In this document: positions 52,220-62,024 of the stretch, in pieces | Layout of the letters: every line of letters starts with the position of its first letter | How positions within the stretch are numbered: the stretch's first letter is position 1 | Source: Actinomycetes bacterium | GTDB lineage: Bacteria; Actinomycetota; Coriobacteriia; Coriobacteriales; JAEZZM01 | Reading direction: 5' to 3' | DNA length: 64,000 nucleotides | Assembly (NCBI GenBank): GCA_023418575.1 | Contig: JAEZZM010000049.1 | Location: forward strand, 1-64,000 | Program-made: the position numbers and the translations under genes | The notes under the pieces: model-generated | Told to the model about the DNA's origin: nothing | Seen by the model: the letters and a program-made list of their open reading frames with translations, nothing else | Database searches by the model: none

Positions 52220-53111
52220 AAGCTCAAGCCCGGATCAGGGAAGTGTTGCTTCAATTTATGCAAGTAAGAAGGCTTTAAAAGAGGTATTTTCTCGTCATGA
52301 GTTCTTTACCAAATATAGCTTAGGTCAAAATTTTCTGATCCAAGATCAAGTGGTGCGCAAGATACTCAATCTAAGTCCCATTCAATCAGGTGATCTTATC
52401 TTAGAGGTGGGGCCAGGAATTGGCACATTGTCTTGGGCGCTTCTTAATAAGGGGGCAAAACTTATATCAGTTGAAGCCGATAAGAGCTTGCCTGAAGTGT
52501 TGGAAGATACCTTATCGGAATTTTTACCAAATTTTTCATTAATTGAAGGGGATGCTTTAAAGCTTTCAAAAGATCAGATTGTCCAGGCTACAAAAAGACT
52601 GGACTCTGAAAGCTTGCCAAAGAAATTGGTGGCCAACTTGCCCTATAACATTGCAGCAAGCTTAATACTGGACTATTTTCTACGCTTTCCTTTTTTAGAA
52701 GAGTTTTGCGTGATGGTCCAAGCCGAGGTTGCTGATAGGATTTGTGCGGAAATTGGAACAAAGAACTACGGTGCATACAGCGCTAAGCTTGCCCAGTGTG
52801 CTGAGTTTTGTGGACGCTTTGAAGTTCCGCCTCATTCTTTTGAGCCGGCCCCTCGCGTTAACTCAGCCGTAATATTATTGAGAAGAAAAAAGGGAAGTCA
52901 AAATGCTGAGCTAGATTATCCTGGACTTTTTTCTTTTATCGACGCTTGCTTCTCACAACGTAGAAAGACCTTAAGGAATAATCTTAAGTCTCATTATAGC
53001 GATGCTGATTTGCAAGAGGCATGCTTAAAAATGGGGATAGAGCTCAGTTTGCGTGCAGAACGTCTTGCCCCCCATGAACTGGTAGAACTTTATAAGATCT
53101 TGCGCTCTTAG
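52203..53111 (+). CDS. rsmA: RsmA/KsgA, 16S rRNA A1518/A1519 dimethyltransferase
   Basis: A 302-residue methyltransferase with KYSLGQNFLIQDQVV, ILEVGPGIGTLSWAL, ANLPYNIAASLIL (NLPY catalytic motif) and CFSQRRKTLRNNL. It dimethylates two adenines at the 3' end of 16S rRNA. ATG 52203, within the tatD end, follows GAGGGG; longer frames upstream lie inside tatD. Confidence 0.96.
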   Translation: MQVSTKSSSPDQGSVASIYASKKALKEVFSRHEFFTKYSLGQNFLIQDQVVRKILNLSPIQSGDLILEVGPGIGTLSWALLNKGAKLISVEADKSLPEVLEDTLSEFLPNFSLIEGDALKLSKDQIVQATKRLDSESLPKKLVANLPYNIAASLILDYFLRFPFLEEFCVMVQAEVADRICAEIGTKNYGAYSAKLAQCAEFCGRFEVPPHSFEPAPRVNSAVILLRRKKGSQNAELDYPGLFSFIDACFSQRRKTLRNNLKSHYSDADLQEACLKMGIELSLRAERLAPHELVELYKILRS

Positions 53112-53240
53112 GATACACTCTTAAGACGCGCTCTCAAGATGCGTGCCTAATGCGCATAAATGCTGAGATTTGTAAGAGTAGTTCTTAGATTTATTTCAGG
53201 TGTTGACTTAGTGATGATCTGTGGGTTTTCTGCTTAGATC

Positions 53241-53269
53241 TTGACCTAAGCAAGGTCAATTTTTATACT
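53241..53269 (+). promoter_or_regulatory. Promoter of rplM-rpsI with embedded inverted repeat
   Basis: TTGACC at 53241-53246 and TATACT at 53264-53269, 17-bp spacer. TTGACCT (53241-53247) is an exact inverse of AGGTCAA (53253-53259), so a dimeric regulator could bind over the -35 element. The leader to GTG 53343 is about 70 nt. Confidence 0.75.
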
Positions 53270-53342
53270 TAATAAGTTCCTTTTACAGAGCCCCGTGAAA
53301 TCTCTGTTATGGAAATATTATTGTTATTGTTGGAGGAGTTTC

Positions 53343-53777
53343 GTGAAAACTTTCTACGCAAAGCCAGGCGAGGTCAAGCGTGAGTGGGTTTTAGTTGATG
53401 CTGAGGGTATGACCCTTGGTCGTCTTGCTACCCAGGTTGCTATGATCTTGAGGGGTAAAAACAAGCCTCAATACACACCTCATGTTGATACCGGTGATTT
53501 TGTTGTTGTAATCAACGCAAGCAAAGTCCAGCTCACTGGTAATAAGGCTGAGGCAAAACAGTACTACCGTCACACCGGCTATGTTGGCCACTTGAAGGTA
53601 GAGAGCTTCCGTGAGGCTATGGAGAAGCACCCAGAGCGCGTTATTGAGCACGCAGTAAAGGGAATGCTCCCCAAGACTACGCTCGGTCGTCAGCAGGGCA
53701 TGAAGCTCAAAGTTTACGCTGGTGCTGAGCATCCACATGCAGCACAAAATCCACGTAAGATTGAGCTGGAGGGTTAG
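53343..53777 (+). CDS. rplM: 50S ribosomal protein L13
   Basis: A 144-residue protein starting KTFYAKPGEVKREWVLVDAEG and containing LGRLATQVA and GMLPKTTLGRQ, the standard L13 blocks. GTG 53343 follows GGAGGAG. Upstream in-frame residues to 53295 are outside the family. Codon use is strongly biased as for highly expressed genes. rpsI follows 2 bp after the stop. Confidence 0.98.
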   Translation: MKTFYAKPGEVKREWVLVDAEGMTLGRLATQVAMILRGKNKPQYTPHVDTGDFVVVINASKVQLTGNKAEAKQYYRHTGYVGHLKVESFREAMEKHPERVIEHAVKGMLPKTTLGRQQGMKLKVYAGAEHPHAAQNPRKIELEG

Positions 53778-53779
53778 TC

Positions 53780-54175
53780 ATGGCAGATAATCAGGTACTT
53801 TACATTGGTCTTGGTCGCCGCAAGAATGCAGTTGCTCGTGTTCGCTTGGTACCAGGTTCAGGAAAGTTGACTGTAAACAAGTGCGATGGTCTACAGTATT
53901 TTGGCCGTCAAGCTGTTGTTGACTCAGCTCTCGCTCCTTTCAAGGTTACTGATACCTTGGGCCATTTTGACGTTATTGCTATCTGCAATGGCGGTGGTAA
54001 GATGGGTCAGGCAGGCGCTCTTCGTCTGGGTATCGCTCGTGCTCTTCTTGAGGCTGGCGAGTACCGTGATGATTTAAAGCGTGCCGGATTCCTTACCCGT
54101 GATCCACGTGCTGTTGAGCGTAAGAAATACGGTCTCAAAAAAGCACGCAAGCGTCCTCAGTTCTCCAAGCGCTAA
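53780..54175 (+). CDS. rpsI: 30S ribosomal protein S9
   Basis: A 131-residue protein with LGRRKNAVARVRLVPGSGK, GGGKMGQAGALRLGIARAL and the C-terminal KKARKRPQFSKR tail that reaches the P-site tRNA. Co-transcribed with rplM in the universal order. Confidence 0.98.
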   Translation: MADNQVLYIGLGRRKNAVARVRLVPGSGKLTVNKCDGLQYFGRQAVVDSALAPFKVTDTLGHFDVIAICNGGGKMGQAGALRLGIARALLEAGEYRDDLKRAGFLTRDPRAVERKKYGLKKARKRPQFSKR

Positions 54176-54256
54176 TTTGGAGCTCATAAACTCTATACTA
54201 GAGTTGGGCGTTTTTACTCAAAGCAGCCTATTTTTCAGGTTAATCTTGAGTGTTGT

Positions 54257-54292
54257 ACAAGGCTCGCCCCTGTGGCGGGCCTTGTTTGTTTT
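54257..54292 (+). terminator. Terminator of rplM-rpsI
   Basis: A 12-bp stem ACAAGGCTCGCC/GGCGGGCCTTGT (one G-U) with a 5-base loop and a TTTGTT tail. Confidence 0.9.
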
Positions 54293-54446
54293 AGGGATAG
54301 GTGCTGCTTAAAAGGATTTTGTGTAAGCTAGCTGTATTAAATTGCAAGTGAAGCTTTGTGCGCAAGCTTGTGTGCATAAGAGCTTTGATGCTTAGCAGCT
54401 GCTAGCTAGCTTAGTTTTTTAAAAAATTGGTATGTAAGGCACATTG

Positions 54447-55904
54447 ATGACAGAAGTACTAGACAATATTGAAAATGCAGGTCAACAAAGGCAACAGTCC
54501 CCTATAAGATTTGGAACTGATGGCATTAGGGCAATTGCAAATACTGAGCTTAGTCCTGAGCTGGCTTTTTGTTTGGGGGAAGCTGCGGTAGCTTGTTTTG
54601 GTAAACGCATCATCCTTGGTAGAGATACCCGCCTTTCAGGTGTAATGCTGGAGTCTATGATGGTGGCAGGTATTCTTTCTGCGGGTGGAGATGCCTTATG
54701 TTGTGGCGTAATCCCTACTCCCGCCTTGGCATGCTTGTGCAGAAAACATCAGGCAGATGCCGCTGTTGTAATTAGTGCTTCCCATAACCCGCCAGAGTAT
54801 AATGGTATTAAATTTTTCAATCACAAGGGAACAAAACTTAGCGATACTGAACAGGCTGCTCTTGAAGATTTCATAAATGCTCGTCCACAAGATCATGAGC
54901 TTAGGCGTCAAAAAGAGCGCAAAGAGGGCGATAAAATCGGGCATCTTGTAAAGCTGAGCTCTGCTAAAGAAGACTACATAGAAGCTTCAATTAGCGCCGT
55001 GCAAAAAACGCTTAAGGCTTTAATTGACAGCGGTCACAATAAAGCTCAGCACAAGATTGATCTCAGTAAGCCCTTCGCGGGTCTCAAAATTGCCCTGGAT
55101 TGTGGTCACGGAGCTTCACATTATTGCAGTCCTGAGGCCTTTAAAAGACTTGGGGCAGACTTAGTTTGCATAAATACAGACTATAGCGGCCTTGATATTA
55201 ATGTTAACTGCGGATCTACAAATCTTGCTCAGCTCAAAGAGCTCCTTTTATCGCAGAAGGCAGATTTAGGAATAGCCCATGATGGTGATGCTGACCGCAT
55301 GTTAGCCTTGGATCACAAGGGCAATGAAATTGATGGCGATCAAATCTTAAACATATGCGCAGGCTTCTTATCGGAAGAACAAAAGAAGTCTTGTCCTGTA
55401 ATAGTTGCTACACTTATGAGTAATATGGGCTTAGAAAAAGCCTTACAAAAGCAAGGCCTTAAGCTTGAGCGTACTCAGGTAGGAGATCGCTATGTCTTGG
55501 AGCGTATGATAGAGCTTGGGGCAGTGCTTGGTGGAGAGCAGTCTGGCCATCTTATATTTTTAGAACATAACTCAACTGGAGATGGCTTGCTGAGCGCCCT
55601 GCAATTGACAGCTGCGGTGGTGCTTTCCGGCAAGTCTTTGCATGAACTTGGTCAAGAAATGGAAAAATATCCACAAGTTTTGATTAATGTGGAAGTTGAA
55701 AATAAGGAGCTTTTGTCAAGCAGTGTTGAGCTTAAAGCAGCCCTTAAAGATCACGAAGAACGCTTGGGTGATAAGGGGCGCATTTTGCTGAGAGCTTCGG
55801 GGACAGAATCGCTGGTGCGCGTCATGGTGGAGGCGCAAACAGAAGAGCTTGCTCAAGAGCATGCTCAGGCCTTAGCTAAGGCCGTTAAGAACTATTTAGC
55901 TTAG
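54447..55904 (+). CDS. glmM: Phosphoglucosamine mutase
   Basis: A 485-residue phosphohexomutase converting glucosamine-6-P to glucosamine-1-P. FGTDGIRAIAN at the start, the active-site phosphoserine loop VVISASHNPPEYNGIKFF, the Mg loop DGDADRML and the sugar loop GGEQSGH. The C-terminal RASGTESLVRVMVE binds phosphate. An insertion of about 30 residues near 140-185 is longer than usual. ATG 54447 is preferred (AAGG seven bases upstream). glmS follows, so both UDP-GlcNAc precursor steps are together. Confidence 0.95.
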   Translation: MTEVLDNIENAGQQRQQSPIRFGTDGIRAIANTELSPELAFCLGEAAVACFGKRIILGRDTRLSGVMLESMMVAGILSAGGDALCCGVIPTPALACLCRKHQADAAVVISASHNPPEYNGIKFFNHKGTKLSDTEQAALEDFINARPQDHELRRQKERKEGDKIGHLVKLSSAKEDYIEASISAVQKTLKALIDSGHNKAQHKIDLSKPFAGLKIALDCGHGASHYCSPEAFKRLGADLVCINTDYSGLDINVNCGSTNLAQLKELLLSQKADLGIAHDGDADRMLALDHKGNEIDGDQILNICAGFLSEEQKKSCPVIVATLMSNMGLEKALQKQGLKLERTQVGDRYVLERMIELGAVLGGEQSGHLIFLEHNSTGDGLLSALQLTAAVVLSGKSLHELGQEMEKYPQVLINVEVENKELLSSSVELKAALKDHEERLGDKGRILLRASGTESLVRVMVEAQTEELAQEHAQALAKAVKNYLA

Positions 55905-55941
55905 TCTTTAGGCCTGAAATGGGCTTGAATGGAGGATGGGT

Positions 55942-57822
55942 ATGTGCGGAATCGTAGCATATATAGGTAGCAAAGCCGCCGTTCCTTTTTTGTTAGAAGG
56001 TTTATATACGCTGGAATACCGCGGTTATGACTCAGCAGGCATCGCCTTGGTTGAGCACTGCGATAAGAGCAAGGATCAAACGGCACAAAGCTTGCGTATT
56101 GTAAAGCGAGTAGGTGCCGTAAAGGAGCTCGATAAGGCTATCACTCCTTTAAATTCGCAAGCCTGCTGTGGTATTGGGCACACACGTTGGGCAACACATG
56201 GCGCCCCCAGTGAAGCAAATGCTCATCCTCATACTGATGGCGATAAGAGCATAGCCTTAGTTCACAACGGTATTATCGAAAATCACTATGATTTGAGGCA
56301 AGAACTTATCGCCAAAGGCTATAGCTTTGTTAGTGAAACAGATACAGAAGTTGTTGTTTTGCTTCTTAAGGATTGCTACCTTCAAGAACCTGACTTCAAA
56401 AAGGCCTTTGCAAACTGCATTAAACGTTTGGAAGGCTCCTTTGCCCTAGCTGCCATTCATAAAGATTATCCTGATACTATGTGCGTGGCTCGAAAGGGCT
56501 CTCCTTTGGTGGTGGCACCAACAGAAGACGGAATTTATGTTGCTTCAGATGTATTGGCACTTTCTTCTCATGCATCTCAGGCCTATGTGCTTGACAATGG
56601 GCAGTATGCCTATCTAAGTATGAAGACTGAGCCAAGCTTAAGCTTTGATCTAAGTTTTAAATCCATTGAAGATGATCAGACAGTACATCCAGAGTGCTTA
56701 GATATAGACAATTCCCAGTTTAAGAGCGGCTGTGGAAGCTTTCCTGATTTCATGCTTAAAGAGATCCACGAGCAGCCCAAGGTTATTCAAGGGCTTATCG
56801 ATCATTATTGCAGGGGTGAAAAGCTCCAGCTTGATGGTTTAGAAGCAATAGAGGAGCACTTTGAGCACTATAAGCAAATTTGTATTGTCTCTTGCGGTAC
56901 CTCTCATTATGCTTCGCAGGTAGCGCGCTTTTATTTAGAACGCTTTTGCAAGCTCCCTGTTATGCTTGAGGTGGCTTCAGAATTTAATTATCAGGATTCT
57001 TTAATAGATAGCTCAACTCTGTGTATGATAATTACTCAATCGGGTGAAACTGCAGATACCTTGGCGGCTGCTCGAAAGATGAAGAGCTTAGGCGCGCAAG
57101 TTTTAGCTATAACTAATGTTGTGGGAAGCTCTGCTGCACGTGATTGTGACGGTGTCTTATATACAGAGGCGGGGCCTGAGGTAAGTGTAGCCTCTACCAA
57201 GTCTTACACGGCTCAAATTTTTATGCTTTTGCTTTTTGCTTTGTATATGGGTCAAAAGCTTTCAAAGATTTCCGATAAGGACGTGAAAGACGCCTTAGAA
57301 GATCTGCGCTCATTGCCAGATTGCATGGAGAGCTCTATTAGGCGCTCCCCTGAGGCTAAGGCAGCTACCTATTTGCTTGAGCATGCTCATTCAGCATTAT
57401 TCCTGGGACGTGGCCCTCATTTTGCTACAGCCTCAGAAGCAGCTCTTAAGCTTAAAGAGCTTTCATACATCCATGCTGAGTCTTACCCTGCAGGAGAGAT
57501 GAAACACGGGCCTATTGCACTGCTTGAACCGGGCTTTCCTGTAGTTGTTATTATTCCTGATGATGACACCCGGGCAAAAACCTTATCTAATATTCAAGAG
57601 ATCATTGCTCGAGGAGCGCAAGTTATTGCTCTTGCCAGTGAAGGGGATACGCATATTCTTGATTTGGCTACCGAGACTATGTTTATCCCAAAGATAGCTC
57701 AGTGGCTCAGTCCCTTTATTGCAATCATACCACTGCAACTTTTTGCCAGAGAAATTGCACGTGCACGCGGTAAAAATGTTGATAGGCCGCGCAACTTAGC
57801 TAAATCTGTCACAGTGGAGTGA
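55942..57822 (+). CDS. glmS: Glutamine-fructose-6-phosphate aminotransferase
   Basis: A 626-residue enzyme making glucosamine-6-P. It must expose Cys1 (MCGIVAYIG); therefore ATG 55942, with GGAGG six bases upstream, is chosen over 55936. Glutaminase domain 1-250 (EYRGYDSAG, GHTRWATHG, HNGIIEN) and two SIS domains (SCGTSHYASQVARFY, ITQSGETADTLAA, ASTKSYTAQ, ESYPAGEMKHGPIAL); C-terminal KSVTVE. Located 37 bp after glmM. Confidence 0.97.
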   Translation: MCGIVAYIGSKAAVPFLLEGLYTLEYRGYDSAGIALVEHCDKSKDQTAQSLRIVKRVGAVKELDKAITPLNSQACCGIGHTRWATHGAPSEANAHPHTDGDKSIALVHNGIIENHYDLRQELIAKGYSFVSETDTEVVVLLLKDCYLQEPDFKKAFANCIKRLEGSFALAAIHKDYPDTMCVARKGSPLVVAPTEDGIYVASDVLALSSHASQAYVLDNGQYAYLSMKTEPSLSFDLSFKSIEDDQTVHPECLDIDNSQFKSGCGSFPDFMLKEIHEQPKVIQGLIDHYCRGEKLQLDGLEAIEEHFEHYKQICIVSCGTSHYASQVARFYLERFCKLPVMLEVASEFNYQDSLIDSSTLCMIITQSGETADTLAAARKMKSLGAQVLAITNVVGSSAARDCDGVLYTEAGPEVSVASTKSYTAQIFMLLLFALYMGQKLSKISDKDVKDALEDLRSLPDCMESSIRRSPEAKAATYLLEHAHSALFLGRGPHFATASEAALKLKELSYIHAESYPAGEMKHGPIALLEPGFPVVVIIPDDDTRAKTLSNIQEIIARGAQVIALASEGDTHILDLATETMFIPKIAQWLSPFIAIIPLQLFAREIARARGKNVDRPRNLAKSVTVE

Positions 57823-57884
57823 TACTATCTAGATTATCTAAAAGATGATTGAAAGAAGAGGATTCTTAAAGGTGGCTTTTTAAT

Positions 57885-58364
57885 ATGGCTATAGCGGGTA
57901 TTGGTGTAGACATAGTTGCGCTTGATCGTATTGAGCGTGCGCTAAAGCGCTCTCCCGCTTTTGTGCGTCGTGTATTTTGGGAAGATGAGCGGCATTTTTG
58001 TGAGCACTCTTCGCGTAAGATTGCTCATTATGCTATGCGCTGGGCTGCCAGAGAAGCGGTGGTAAAGGCCCTGGGAACGGGCTTTGGCAAGGGCATACGC
58101 TATAAAGATGTTGAGGTATGCCGCCAAAAAGGACAGGCGCCTTTTGTAAAACTTCACGGTAAGCTTAAAGAACATGCAGAAAGCCAAGGTATTATCGCCC
58201 TCCATCTTTCCTTATCCTGTACACAGAGCTTAGCGGTTGCTAATGCCTTGGCCTTAACTGAAGACGCTTTAGTTAAAAAAGAAGAAAAGATTGATCAAAA
58301 GCAGATACTCCAGTCCTCTTTTAAAGAGATGAGGGCATTAATTGATGAGCTTGAAGGAATGTAG
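57885..58364 (+). CDS. acpS: Holo-[acyl-carrier-protein] synthase
   Basis: A 159-residue phosphopantetheinyl transferase: GIGVDIVALDRIERAL, then RWAAREAVVKALGTGFGKGI, and the LSLSCTQSLAVANA ending (usual form LSHSD, with Ser-Cys here). It has a C-terminal extension of about 35 residues beyond the family core. It forms a tight run with nnrE/D, CBS and alr, a common neighbourhood in Gram-positives. Confidence 0.93.
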   Translation: MAIAGIGVDIVALDRIERALKRSPAFVRRVFWEDERHFCEHSSRKIAHYAMRWAAREAVVKALGTGFGKGIRYKDVEVCRQKGQAPFVKLHGKLKEHAESQGIIALHLSLSCTQSLAVANALALTEDALVKKEEKIDQKQILQSSFKEMRALIDELEGM

Positions 58365-58393
58365 CACCAAATTTTGAGATAAGAGGGGTTAAG

Positions 58394-60358
58394 ATGAATG
58401 CATATGTACTTGATGTTGAGGCTATCTGCGCATATGAAGACTATCTTGTCTCACGAGGGGCTAGCCTTGAGGCTCTTATGGAGCTTGCGGGCACAGAGCT
58501 CGCTCTGCGCCTTCATAGGGATTATGGCAATAGCTCATATCTATTTTTACTGGGTCCAGGCAATAATGGTGGAGATGGCTGGATATGCGCTGATGAGCTT
58601 GCTAAGCGTGGTGCAGAGGTGCGCATTGTCTGCGCTCAAACTCCAGAAGAGATTTCAAATGAATATATTAGAGAGCGCGCAAAATCTGTAGTAAAACTTG
58701 GTCTGCCAATTTTTTACAATCCTTCACTTGAAGAGCTTGATGAGCTCTATGCCAGCTCATCAGTAGTAGTTGACGCCCTGTTTGGCATTGGCTTTCACGG
58801 CGATAGCCTTCCCGAACCTTATGATCAATGGGTGGAGCTCTTAAATTCATTTAGAAGCGAGGCTTGTTACCCAGAGCTTGTTTGCGTTGATGTCCCCAGC
58901 GGTATGAATCCTCAAAGCGGAGCTTTGTGCAAGGGGGCGGTCCAGCATGCCGATAAGACCATTACCATGTTTGCTGCAAAGCCCGGTTTTATCGGAAGTC
59001 CCCAGGCTGAGCATCTGGGAGAAGTTCAAATTGCTAAGCTGGGCATTAATCATTTTCCGCAAGACTGTCTTGATGAGCTTAAAGCACTCTCAAGATTAGA
59101 GGTTTTAGATGAGAGCGAAGTCTCAGAGCTTATACAGCTTCCTTTTATTAGCAATTATGGCGATAAGTACGCGCGTGGGACGCTTTTAGTTGTTGCAGGC
59201 TCAAGCCTCTATCCTGGGGCAGCTTTGCTTTGTGCGCAGGCTGCTGAGCGCACAAGTGCAGGTTATGTAATCTTGGCCGTGCCTCAATCGATTGCCGGTA
59301 TTTTGCAGGCCCAGCTTCCCACCATACCAGTCATTGCACTTCCTTGTGATAAGCAGGGAAACTTTGCTCCAGAGGCTGTTGTTCAGCTAAGGGGTTTGTG
59401 TAAGGCTGCAGATGCAGTAGTTGCAGGTCCTGGCATGGGTAGCTCTGAGGGTTCTCAGGCTCTTGTGCGTTGTTTGTTGGATAGTAACTTGCCCTTAGTA
59501 TTAGATGCTGATGCACTCACGTGCTTAACTAAGTTGGTTCAAGGCTCTCTTATTGATTTTCCTCATATCTTGCGAAGAGAGGCTCCGCTGCTATTGACCC
59601 CTCATGCAGGTGAGCTTAAAAAGCTTTGTGCTGAAAAAGGTTTCTTTGGACCCTATGAGCGCATGGATAGGGGAGCAAGGCTTGCACAAGCTGTGGGCTC
59701 TCATAATTTTATGCTTTTGAGTAAGGGAGCTTTTAGCTTTATCTTTGGTTCTGAATGCTCACTTCTTGCGCCATCTAAACCCAATCCACAACTTTCTAAA
59801 GCTGGTATGGGAGATGTCTTATCGGGTGTTTTGGCCTCTTTTATGGCCACAAATTTTGCTTGCAATGAGTTTAATGAAGAGCACTATAGCTTACAGGAGC
59901 GTCTGAGCCTTCTTGAAATTGTTGTGACTGCTGTCAGCATGCAAAATCTGGCATGTTCTAAGGTCTTTACAGCCTCCTTTGGCGCTCAGGCATTAAAGAT
60001 TGGATCTAATGCTCAAGACTTAATAGCGCTTCTTCCGGGTCTTTATGAAGAAATCTGGCGTCGTAAGAAGACTTCAGGAGATAGAAGATATTATATGCTG
60101 ATCTCGTCACAAGCTCATTTTGATAGCTTGAATCTAGGATTTTTTGATGATATGGCTTGGGATTGTGAGAATGCTCTTGCCTTGTATGAAGAGGGCCTAG
60201 TAGCTTCAGATGATTTAATTGATGATGAGTCAGACTTAGAGCTTGATGATTTTGATGGGTTAGAGAGTCCAAGAAAGCTAGCGGCTTTTGATCTTGAAGA
60301 GCAAGAGAATAATTCGAGAATTCCTAGCTTAAAAGATAAGGATGAACAGGAGGATTAA
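58394..60358 (+). CDS. Bifunctional NAD(P)H-hydrate epimerase / ADP-dependent NAD(P)H-hydrate dehydratase
   Basis: A 654-residue fusion that repairs hydrated NAD(P)H. N-terminal YjeF_N epimerase: GPGNNGGDGWICA, VDALFGIGFHGD, VDVPSGMNPQSG. C-terminal ribokinase-like dehydratase: GTLLVVAGSSLYPGAALLCA, AVVAGPGMGSSEGSQ, LLTPHAGELKKL and the catalytic SKAGMGDVLSGVLA. After about residue 555 there is an acidic, family-foreign tail of about 100 residues (SDDLIDDESDLELDDFDGLE). Confidence 0.93.
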   Translation: MNAYVLDVEAICAYEDYLVSRGASLEALMELAGTELALRLHRDYGNSSYLFLLGPGNNGGDGWICADELAKRGAEVRIVCAQTPEEISNEYIRERAKSVVKLGLPIFYNPSLEELDELYASSSVVVDALFGIGFHGDSLPEPYDQWVELLNSFRSEACYPELVCVDVPSGMNPQSGALCKGAVQHADKTITMFAAKPGFIGSPQAEHLGEVQIAKLGINHFPQDCLDELKALSRLEVLDESEVSELIQLPFISNYGDKYARGTLLVVAGSSLYPGAALLCAQAAERTSAGYVILAVPQSIAGILQAQLPTIPVIALPCDKQGNFAPEAVVQLRGLCKAADAVVAGPGMGSSEGSQALVRCLLDSNLPLVLDADALTCLTKLVQGSLIDFPHILRREAPLLLTPHAGELKKLCAEKGFFGPYERMDRGARLAQAVGSHNFMLLSKGAFSFIFGSECSLLAPSKPNPQLSKAGMGDVLSGVLASFMATNFACNEFNEEHYSLQERLSLLEIVVTAVSMQNLACSKVFTASFGAQALKIGSNAQDLIALLPGLYEEIWRRKKTSGDRRYYMLISSQAHFDSLNLGFFDDMAWDCENALALYEEGLVASDDLIDDESDLELDDFDGLESPRKLAAFDLEEQENNSRIPSLKDKDEQED

Positions 60359-60361
60359 CTA

Positions 60362-60823
60362 ATGCGCGTGCAAGAATATATGACTCAAGATGTGCAATGG
60401 GTGCAGCCACAAACAAAAGCATCAGAGATTGCAAAGATTTTTGCTAATAAGCCTTTTAGCTCACTTCCTGTAGTATCTGAGAGTGGTCAAGTTGTTGGCA
60501 TTGTCACAGAGTCCGATTTAGTGAGTCAAGAAATAAAGCTTGAGTTTCCCAGTTATTTTCAATTTGTAGACGGGTACTTCTTTGCTCCTGGTAAGCTTAA
60601 AGAATTTGAAGATAAGATAGAGCACGTTTCTAAAAAGACCGCTGAAGGCCTTATGAGTAGTCCCGTTTATGTTGTGCATCCAGATACTGACTTATCAGAA
60701 GTAGCAAGCATTTTGATGGAAAAAAAGATTAGCCAGCTTCCTGTGGTTGATAAGGACAAAAAACTCTTGGGAATTATTTCTAAAGGAGATATAGTTCGTT
60801 GGATGGCAGCTCAGCATGCTTAA
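60362..60823 (+). CDS. CBS domain pair protein
   Basis: A 153-residue protein consisting of two CBS motifs (VREYMT-type opening VQEYMTQDVQWVQPQTKASEIAKIF, LPVVSESGQVVGIVTESDL; and LMSSPVYVVHPDTDLSEVASILMEKKISQLPVV, LGIISKGDIVRW), with a short insert between. CBS pairs bind adenine nucleotides and act as sensors; target unknown. It starts 3 bp after nnrE/D and overlaps alr by 8 bp. Confidence 0.93.
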   Translation: MRVQEYMTQDVQWVQPQTKASEIAKIFANKPFSSLPVVSESGQVVGIVTESDLVSQEIKLEFPSYFQFVDGYFFAPGKLKEFEDKIEHVSKKTAEGLMSSPVYVVHPDTDLSEVASILMEKKISQLPVVDKDKKLLGIISKGDIVRWMAAQHA

Positions 60824-61997
60824 TATGCGAGAAGATAAGACCTTAAGCAGAGCGCCCGAACATAGGTGGGCTTGGGCTGAAATAAATACTTCGGCTCTCA
60901 AGCGAAATATCCTAAGCTTTAAGAGTAAGCTTTCTGAACGAACAAAAATAATGTGCGTTGTTAAGGCAGATGCTTATGGACATGGGGCCTGTGAGGTTGC
61001 TTCTATCTGCCGTGCCGCGGGGGCTCATATGCTGGGTGTTGCCACGGTTGATGAGGGAATTAAGTTAAGAAAAGCTGGTTTGGATTTACCTATATTGATC
61101 TTAAGCCAAGCTCCTTTAAGCGCTATTCCTGCCTTGCTTGAGTATGAGATTATTCCCAGTATCTATACCATGGAATTTGCTCTTGAACTGGGGGAAGCTG
61201 CTGTTGCTCAAGGTTTAGAGGCTCCGTATCACTTAAAAATTGACACTGGCATGAACCGTGTAGGTGTGGCCTTTGATGAGGTTGTTGAGTTTATGAGACT
61301 CATTAGTTTTCATAAAGGTCTGCGCTTAGACGGCTGTTTTACTCATTTTGCAACGGCAGAAGCGCTTAATGACTGGGACTTTGCCCTGCAGCTAAAGCGC
61401 TTTGTAGAAGCTCTTGAAAGCTTGCATCATGAGGGTATAGATCTGGGGACAGTGCACTGCTGTAATACTGCGGCTACGCTGCTTCATCCTGAGGCTCACT
61501 TTGATATGGTTAGAATTGGGATTGGAATATACGGCCTTTACCCTGCTCCTTCTTGTTATCACAAAATTAAGTTGGAGCCAGCTATGAGCATAAAAGCACG
61601 GGCTGCGTATGTTAAAAGCCCCATGATAGGTGAGGGTGTAAGCTATGGTATGACCTATCGTGTGCCCAAGCATCTTCAAATAGCTAGTTTACCTATTGGC
61701 TATGCGGATGGCCTGGCACGCGGTCTTTCAAATCAAATGGATATGCTCTATCAAGGCCAGAGGGTTTCTCAGGTGGGGGCTATTTGCATGGATCAGTGTA
61801 TGGTGGAAATAGATCCAACTCCAACTAGGGGAGCTGCCATAAAGCCCATAGAAATTGGGGATGAGCTTATCATTGTGGGCAAAGATGGCTCAGAAGAGAT
61901 AAGCCTTGATGAGCTGGCTTATAAACTCAATACCATCAATTACGAGCTTGCTTGCGCTTTTGGTATGAGACTTGATCGCGTATATCTAGCAAAGTAA
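60816..61997 (+). CDS. alr: Alanine racemase
   Basis: A 393-residue PLP enzyme producing D-alanine for peptidoglycan. The PLP Lys is in VVKADAYGHGA (about residue 50), the second catalytic Tyr in GVSYGMTYR (about 275), with DTGMNRVG and CMDQCMVEI also present. ATG 60816 overlaps the CBS gene; ATG 60825 is an alternative. Confidence 0.96.
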   Translation: MLNMREDKTLSRAPEHRWAWAEINTSALKRNILSFKSKLSERTKIMCVVKADAYGHGACEVASICRAAGAHMLGVATVDEGIKLRKAGLDLPILILSQAPLSAIPALLEYEIIPSIYTMEFALELGEAAVAQGLEAPYHLKIDTGMNRVGVAFDEVVEFMRLISFHKGLRLDGCFTHFATAEALNDWDFALQLKRFVEALESLHHEGIDLGTVHCCNTAATLLHPEAHFDMVRIGIGIYGLYPAPSCYHKIKLEPAMSIKARAAYVKSPMIGEGVSYGMTYRVPKHLQIASLPIGYADGLARGLSNQMDMLYQGQRVSQVGAICMDQCMVEIDPTPTRGAAIKPIEIGDELIIVGKDGSEEISLDELAYKLNTINYELACAFGMRLDRVYLAK

Positions 61998-62024
61998 GAC
62001 CAAGAAGGAGTTATAAAAACACTC

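Noticed and set aside
53295..53342. Longer N-terminus of L13
   Set aside because: Extra residues are not part of L13; GTG 53343 has GGAGGAG directly upstream.
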